DNA of 64,000 bases, taken from NCBI GenBank assembly GCA_013076295.1, contig RQOL01000531.1:1984001-2048000 (forward strand), given 5' to 3'. Origin of the DNA: Sanderia malayensis. Lineage: Eukaryota > Cnidaria > Scyphozoa > Semaeostomeae > Pelagiidae. Position 1 is the first letter of the stretch, and every line of letters begins with the position of its first letter. A program made the position numbers and the translations under genes. The notes below the pieces were generated by a model. It saw only the letters and a program-made list of their open reading frames with translations, was not told where the DNA came from and searched no databases. Shown here one piece after another: positions 45,776 through 54,700 of this stretch.

Positions 45776-48700
45776 CTGATAATGAAATCAAAGCGTTAAT
45801 CGAGGGACAGAAGGACGAAACATGGCAAGACAAACAAAGGTGGAACAAGACAAGGCAAGATAACGATATGGACAATTACATATGCAGCAAATAAAGAAGG
45901 CAATACAGTGGACCCTCGCTATCTCGAACTAAATTCACCCAAATAGAGAATGTTTGAGATAACCGAATTCGAGATTCGACTGTAAACAGAATAAATTATG
46001 AGCTGTAGATCAGATTAGCCAGGTTAAGACCTTCATTTGACATTCAGATTAAGATATTCAATTGGAACCTACTTTTTAACTTTTTAAGTACAAAATTGTA
46101 GTTATATCCTTTTGATTAATTTACGCCGTTATAAAAAACCCTTGTACTAAGGATTAGTGTGCTGTGTTTATACACATATCTACATATATACATATACAAA
46201 GTGATCATGAAAAACTTACCGAGTCTTTCAGCTCCTTCGGGTGTAATGACAAGAGTGATGATCTTGGATGGACCCTGTCCACGTGGTTTAGACACTTGTT
46301 TCAACCAGACGACCTTCTCCTCACCAGTGTAACCAAGCAATGCAAAAGAGCCCTTCTTACTTGCATCAAGATCTTCATCAGCACCAACTCGGATCAAAGC
46401 CTCCTTCACATTTTCCATGCCTTCGCCTATTTCAACAATTAATATCATTATGCATAATATATTCACAATATAGAGAGCACAGTAACGCATTCCGCCGCGA
46501 TAAACTAACCAACTGGTCCCTTAAACTGTTTCATGTTACATATCACCTTCGGTTTAATGGATATTCATACAGCCAAGCTGGATTCGTTGATTAGTTACGT
46601 CGTAAGCACAATCACGCAATGTAGTGAGTATGTAGCCAAGTTAAAGCCCCCTTATTGTTTGCTACATCAAGATTCTATTTTAGCCTTTAAATACATCATG
46701 CAATATCTCAAAGAGAAGACAAAAATTCTACTGACCCAGAGCTTCCAAAGATGCCACACAAACCATTCTCTCGCTTGGCAAATCATCCAAAAATTCTGCC
46801 ATTTTCTGTCCTTCACTCAAGCCTCGTGTTGGGTCAGCCGTGTCAAAGTGTTTCGATACGAGGTAGTTTCCTGCGCTGTCAAGTACGACAACATTGAAAC
46901 CGCGCTGCATTGGGCTTCTTTCGATTCCGTTGATCTTAATCGAAGCAATCCGACTGAATCCAGGATCATCGATTCCTTCCGATGATATTTCAACTTTGAT
47001 TTTTCCTTTATTGAAAAATAAGACAAACAGTAATTACTAAATGGCATCACAAACTCTTAGGATTAAAAGAAGATTAGCAACATTTCACTCAGTCAAATCT
47101 CCAAATTTTAATAATGCTATTTACCTTGGTCGGCAGCAGGAGTGTTGATCATATCTGCAACCATAGCCGGACCATGATAACGAGGCCTTGTTACCTGGGT
47201 AACCCAGTTCTTTGTGTGATGAGCTCCTTTGAAGCCGGCAAATGCCCAGGATCCTTTGTGTCCCGGGTCCACGGGTTCGACGGCTCCGAGTTTCTTCAAG
47301 GCCGCTTCGGCTTTTTCAACTCCTTTTCCTGAAATTTACAATTCACACAAGCCACGTTAGGTTACGTAAATTGCAATTTATGTAACCACGCACTCTTACA
47401 TTTGCAACAATAAAATACCAGAGTTGAAACTCGATACAACACCTTTTCCCCTTGACTTTCACTATCTATTAATAATGCTTCGAGTATAATAGCTACTCTA
47501 TGTATAGAACCCACGCTTACTCATACTAGTCTCAAGATATTATCAAGACTTCACTGTAAACCCTATACATACACTCATAGTAAGTAGCAAAACAAATCTG
47601 GCATACCTGTGGTATCTTGTACGGCAATAAGAGCGATGTATTCATCCGGGATATCATCGAGAAACCTGGCCATTGCCATTCCTTCTTGCGGGTCAGTGGT
47701 ATTGAAAGACCTCGTTGAAACAACATTACCAATCTCATCGAGAACAACAACATTGTGGCCCTTCTTTTTCGGACAGCATTCAATACCGTTGACAATAATC
47801 GATGCCTCCCCTTTCACGCCAGGGTCGTCACCTCCTTCGCTGTGAATCTCAAACTGAACTTTTCCTAAAATGAGTAACAGATGAGTATCAGAATCAGAAT
47901 CAGTATTAGAATCAGAATCAGTATCAGAATCAGAATCAGTATTGGAATCAGAATAAGTATTAGAATCAGAATCAGTATCAGAATCAGAATCAGTATTGGA
48001 AGCAGAATCAGTATTAGGATTAGAATCGGTACAAATTTCAAAGCAACTACTAAATGCTTGTCTCTCGTTGCTAATGCACTCGTGGGTTCGTACCTCCCGC
48101 CTTCAGCTGTTCATACGCAGCCTTTTCTCTCTGCCTCGCTTGGGCATCCGCCAACGAGGCCAAGAGTGTTCCTTGATCAACCTCTTCTTCTTCCTCGTCC
48201 ATTTGTCCATCTTCTTCGTCTGGTTTCTGCAAAACAAATCATTTTATCAAACAACGTCCTCTCGAAATTCGAAATCGTCTCATTTATCCTGGTCTGTGCC
48301 CATTAAAAAACTGGAGACAATCTAATATAGTGAAGCCTCAGAAGACAAAAGCAATGAAGAAATTCACTCAAGCTAATGGTCATATTTAAAGCATACATAA
48401 AGCAAGCGAACATCAAGGAAGATAACAAGCATCTCAGACCTCAACTACTTTAAAGTCAGAAACTTTCGCGAGAAGAAACTTTCGCGAATTTGGCTAAACA
48501 CGCGAAAATCGCGAAAGTTTCTTCCTTTAAAGTATGGCATCACATTAGTTGTTACTTACTCGCTTCATCATAACAGCCTTTCTGATATCCCTGATTCCTT
48601 CGTAGACCTGTGGAAAGACGATGTAAAAAGCATTACACTTGCATTTACAACAACCTGTAGAGGGTACTGGGATAGTGTTTGCCATCGCTTACCAATCTTG

Positions 48701-51700
48701 AGGCATCTATGAATGCGCTATCGTCAAACTTTGCTGACGGATCATTGGTCAATGCATCCACAGAGGCATCCACGTACTCGGCAAATTGGGGCATAACTGA
48801 AAAAACAAACAATAAATGTTTCAAGTATGCTTTAAAATGCACTTGCTCGCGCATGCGTGTGAAACGTACTTGTACACGCTTATTGCTTAATAAATACGAG
48901 GTTGTTAAGCAACAGATTTGCGCCTTCGCACTCATCAGACAATTAGTCTCTCTTCTTGTATACTGAATGCTCCGCACATCTGTGCATTTCAAAAGACAAA
49001 TAAATAAATGATTATTAATTTACTAATTCAACTCACTGCTTTCCCGCATGACGTGAACGGCTCTTTTCACGGTCTCTGTATAGGGTCCTGGTTCATAGTT
49101 TTCCATTTCAGCTGTGACAACATTGTCAACACGTGACACACGACCTCTGACGGCCCCAGCCTTCTGGTCCAGCGTCTCCGGGTCAGAATGCTGCAAAGCT
49201 TCGATGCACTTATTCACATCTTCCAATATGTGCGCCTCTGCGACAAAAGAATAACGCTATCGTTAGCTATCAGTCTATTAATCTTGCTGACATTGGGGAT
49301 GCACGATATTATTCTCTTCATCAGCCTGTGACACAAGCTTTGAAGCGATTTTAGCGTATATTCTATGCAGTCACCATCGTTATACAGGAGATCATAGGTT
49401 TGTTAAACCAAGGGAAAATTAAGGTATCAAAGTGTGGATATCTGTTATGCTAAAAGGCTTGGTATAACAGATTACATCCTCTATTATAACAGGGAGAATT
49501 CTTCAATTATAATAAAATAACAGAGATTATTATTCTATTATCTTATCTTGGCCTTATTGAGTTCCAATTGCACAGTTTCCAAGGCTCTTTAAAGTAATGA
49601 ATAACATGCTGTTTGAAGAAAGGGTTGTATATACAAACATGATTGAAATGCAAACAAATGTTACCAGAAACAGCAAGGAAGTCGTCAATGGTGGTTATAT
49701 CATCAACGGCTTCGGTGAGAACCCTGACTTGGTGAATCCAAGCATCTCTGAACACATCCATGTTCTCTTTGGCAGCCTTGCTGCGTGGCCTGGCAGCCAA
49801 AGTCCTGGCGGCGTTGATAACCTGGAAGGCAACAGGCAAAAATGCTCATCTGAGGAGGCGCATTTGAGAATTAAAGTGGCGGGTGTGATCATGGCACAGG
49901 TGTTCGAGAGGGAAAGCGCCCTGCTGCTCAATTACTGCACCATCTATAAGGTAGAAACAAATCACGCCACCCCTAGGAGGGAGAATTTCTGAGATTCATT
50001 GCTCAGCTTCACAAGTAGCAACATTAGCAATGAACATAAAGAGAGTAGGTGATTTGTTTAGTAGCATGAGTTTCTTAAAAGCACAGAAAAACATTTGATT
50101 ACCTCTAAAAGGAGAGTAAAGAAAAAAGCAGTATGCCTACCTGTGGACACAAAGAATGCAATTGATTGGCAGCAATGCGAACCATTTTGATGCCTTCGTT
50201 GTTATCAGACATTGAACATGCCAAATTAGCAACCTGAAACACAAGGAACTCATCGCATTAGTTTAAGAAAGTGTATATAGCTTAATATATCATTAATATT
50301 TACAACAAAAAAGACAGGCTTTTGGCATATTTTGTCGGGAAAGGCTGTAACACATTGGAGCCCGGTAAGCCTGAACATCAAACCATCATGTATAACAAAC
50401 ACATCGGTGTAGCAAGTGAAATATCTGGTCCTTTAAACCGTCTTATAGAAAAATCAACCCTCCGTTCAACGAGTTCCCAAGATAACAATGAAGGTTCTGG
50501 TCGCCTTCAATAGTCACTGTAGATTTTACAACAGATATAGGAGAGAAGAAAGGGACCAGATACGAAGCAATACCTCTTCAAGCTTGGCGGCGTGCTCAGT
50601 GAAAACAATAGCATACTCTTCAACCTCTTTTTCGTTTCCGGCCTCGGCAGCCTCGATTAGGAGCATGAGTGGAACATTGGTGGCAAGGAATGAGTCCGAG
50701 ACATGGTCTATCACAGCTTTACGTAACTAAATAAAAATTGAGTAAATCGTATAATGGCTTATACATGACTGGGGTGGGAGGGAGAGAGAAAATATTATAC
50801 TAGAGTATATTATTTAGAGAGAAGCAACTAAGCGATAGGCGAGGAGATTAGTTAAAGCTAGGAGTTAGTAAAATCTGCGCGTATAAACCTTATTACCTGA
50901 CGTCCAAGATCCTTGGTTTTCTTTTCAAATTCAGCCTTCGCACTTTCCGCATTATTAGACTTTCCTTTGGCCTGGAAGATACGACCACAATTGCTATACA
51001 TAGATACATATAACACGTATCGATCTACTGGGCTTTCTTTAACAAATTGAGAAAACAAATGAGAAACAAAGCCCGGTAGACATCCTTCAGTTTACGCAAA
51101 ACAAAAACCTCATAGAAACAAAACAAAGTCTTACATGCTTCATGTATTCATCCATCAAATGCTTCAATGCATCTTTCACATTATTGCATTCGGCTAGCAG
51201 CCTTTCACGTGAGTTATCACGTGTGCATGATGAATTGGCCAATCGCTGGGCTCCGGCTAAAATCTCCTCCAATTGCTTTTCAAGGTCAAGACGTGTCTTC
51301 TTCTCCTGATACTCGGCAGGCCTTTTATTGATCATGTCCTACGGTGGATAAATATTTAATTAGTCTCATCTGAAATGTTTCTGTTCTTCGCAACCTCATT
51401 GATAACAACATAAACACAGTAACAACATAAGCACAGTAACAACATAAGCACAGTAACAACATAAACAACATAAAATGACCATTGAAGAACGCTACAGCCA
51501 ATTCCCCTTCTAATGCTAATTCGTTATGTTAGTCGAATGCATTGCACTTCAACTACTTTGTTCTTTAAGCATATTAATCCCTCTTTTCATCACGAAGATC
51601 CCAATACTCCAAAAAATACCATATGCAATGTAAGACTTACCAGTAAGGCTGAGAGAGCTTTGGCCAGAGCACCGGCTTGCTCAAATGGAGATGGCTCACT

Positions 51701-54700
51701 GTCACCGACGGACTGAGCCACGCCAGAAATTGCATTCACAGCATCGTTGATTTGCTTCAGCACGAAATCTCGGTTGTGCTTCGTAGAGGCAATCTCGGGG
51801 TGCTTCACGTAAGCCTATTACAATGACACAGAAAAGACATTAGACTTGCGACGGTTTAGGGATAAACGTCAGCTGCATAAATCTGAAATAGATCACACCC
51901 GTGATAAATCGAATATCCACAAATCTGTATGAGTGGGCGAGGCTTTGAGTTGACACAGTTTGAGGTTGAAGCACGTGGAAAGAAAGTGATTTAAAGAGAC
52001 TTAGAGATGCTTGACACATTGAGGACTCTTTCACTAATGTCTGTCCATTAGTCAAAACTCGCTGTACCGACTCAAGATAAAAAATTAAGAAGTATAACGT
52101 GACTTAAATTATGAGTGCATATTAATTTGCATAAATTATGCAAGCTCTTATTACTTGGAGTAAACCGGATTAAATCTAACGTTTAACCTCATTCTGCATT
52201 TGAGCTTGAAGTATGAGGGTCTTGAAAAATTTCAATCAAGTGTAAATAATTATAGATTATTACCTTTGATGTTGTGAGCAACATTCTGCTTGACTTTTTC
52301 AATGTTGCTCTGGCAGCTGCCATCTCATCTTTCCTTCTTGGATCCTTGAGATCCTGAAAAATAGATGAATTCACCATCAAGAACAACACAGAATTCTGAA
52401 GACATGCTAACACACTTGCTACCGTGTTTACTGTTATTTTGTGACAACAAGCATCCTCTGCAGCAACCAACAAGAAAAAACTTACTGCTTGTCTGAGGCC
52501 TGAGAGCTTGGCAAGTTTCATGAGGTCATCTCCGTAATTCTTGAAGCATTTCAGCAAGTCATCAGTGTTATCGGCATCCTCCAACTCCTTCAATCTCTTT
52601 TCAACCTACAACAAGGCAATTCCTTTGTCAAAGAATTTTTCACACAAAAACGTTGCTGGAATATAAGGAATCAGTAGTTAGATAACATTATAAAGACAAA
52701 CTGTTGAATCCTTTCATTAACTCAGCCTATAGATTGACATTAACCCTCTCATGCCCAGCGTCCCAGTAGGTCCCAGTAGAAGCAAAAATCATTAAAAACC
52801 CAATTTGATTAAAACTGGCTGAAACTCGGTGAAAAGTACAATTTTAGGGCGCTGAATTCGAATATCGAATTTATTTTTTGAAATTTTTATGTTTTGGGGG
52901 CAAAAGATGGGGGTAAAAGGGGGCAATATGCAAATTTTGAAACTCGTCCAATTTGCATCAAATTTGGTGAGAAGTACAATTTTCGGGCGCTGAATTCGAA
53001 TATCGAATTTATTTTTTGAAATTTTTATGTTTTTTGGGGGGGGGAGTGGGGCAAAATTGGTCATCAAGTGTGCAAGCACAGATTGGGCGTGTCATCAAAG
53101 GTCACAGAGTAATAGCGGTTGGCAGCAGACAATCGTAGAAACAGGTCATTTAGTTGGGATATATGGTAGCTTTTAAAAAAGCTGTTTTTGATTCAGTTGA
53201 CGTTGCTTTGACAGTTACAGCAGCTTCTACAATAGCTTAGATCTCTTCTTCGTTTTCCTGAGATTGACTGCTCGGCAGATCGAATTCACGTGCAGCATGA
53301 AACTTATTCCAGCAGTCTCTTCCTCTGGTATTTGAGCAAAGAGCAAAAGGATCGCCAGGACCAGAACACTTTTTGCAACAAAATGATGTTTTCTTGTGGC
53401 AAATTCTGCATTTCAATCTTTTCTCTTTGCTGGAAGATTCCTCTGCTGAAATTCTCTTTTCTTCATGGCGACCCTTTCTTGGTGATGCGAGGGCAGATTC
53501 CAACGATCTTTTCTTTCCACGTGGTTTATCAGATGGATAATGGAGGACTGGCATACGTCCATGATACATCTTGAACTTTGCATACCAGATACGAATTACT
53601 TCGAATCGAAATGAGCTTTGCGAAAGAGCATTTTTCGATAACTGCTCGTGAAAATTAGTGCTGTTGCGCCATAAAGTATGACCGTTGACTAACACGTACA
53701 TCTCACAAAGGCTATCGAAAATTCTGTTTTGCTTCCTCACACTTCTAAATTCAGCATTATAATAAGACAGTTGCTGGTTGGTTCTGTCTACCCATCCATA
53801 CATTTCACGATATAGTGCAGCAACTCTGGGCATATGAATGATGACCTTTTCTCTTCCTTGGTTGACTTCAACAGGTTCCCAGTACTGCTGGCCAGACTTG
53901 ATGTCATTATCCAAGAAGACTACCACATTGTTGTCGTTCCAATATGTGATGTTTAGAAAACCTTTGTGAAGAGATTTAGAGAACCCACGAACAAATTGTC
54001 TTGCTGAACTCAAATTGTCCTTATGGCTGCATGGGAAATGAGCAGTGTTGCCCCTTTGCGTAGCAATTAATCGAGTATGCCATTTGTTCTTTGTATCTTC
54101 CATTAATTTTATTGTGGGAAAGCCACTGTCCATAACAACCAAACGTCCACTGTCTTTAAATTCAGATATGAGTTGCTCAACAATATCATAGTTTTTACCA
54201 TTGCCAGATGTTTTGTACGTTTTCTTCCCCACTTTCACCACATGGTTAGCAACATAATTTCCACCGTTTGCTCCCTTATCACTGACTTTACAAATTGTCC
54301 ATCCCATTCTTATTGGCTTGTCTGGATTTCTTATTTTATAAGGGTTCCTTTTGCTTTTGCTAGTCACTCTTCCTTCATCAACGCACATTTTCCAGCCAAC
54401 CGTCCACTTTGATAATGATTTCTGTCTGAGATATTCAACTCCAGAGTTAATATTCTGCAAAGGATGGTAGTCTGGATGATCTTTAGGTGGCAAGGATGAA
54501 GCTTTGACAACTCGAAAGTGCTTTAGCATCAGACGAAAGACTTCATGGCTCATTGTTTTCTTTATTTCTGGCTGTGATTGCAAGGGGTCCTCACTCCAAG
54601 CCCATCTATATTGCCGATATCCAAGAAGACGAAGATGCCATTTGATTGCAAAGAAACCTCTTACAAAACGTATTCCTGCCTCATCTTTTGAAATCTCCCC

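Noticed and set aside
46533..46985. Plus-strand open frame of 150 codons
   Set aside because: It overlaps the antisense of alpha-catenin exon 46736-47005 and has no recognisable sequence.
46220..47864. ILEI exons as a separate nested gene inside alpha-catenin
   Set aside because: No initiation codon with signal peptide, no stop codon, and all outer junctions are phase 1 matching the flanking catenin exons; a nested gene would not need this.
47881..48306. Plus-strand frame rich in Ile-Arg and Ile-Ser
   Set aside because: It is a translation of the ATCAGA microsatellite followed by the antisense of a catenin exon.
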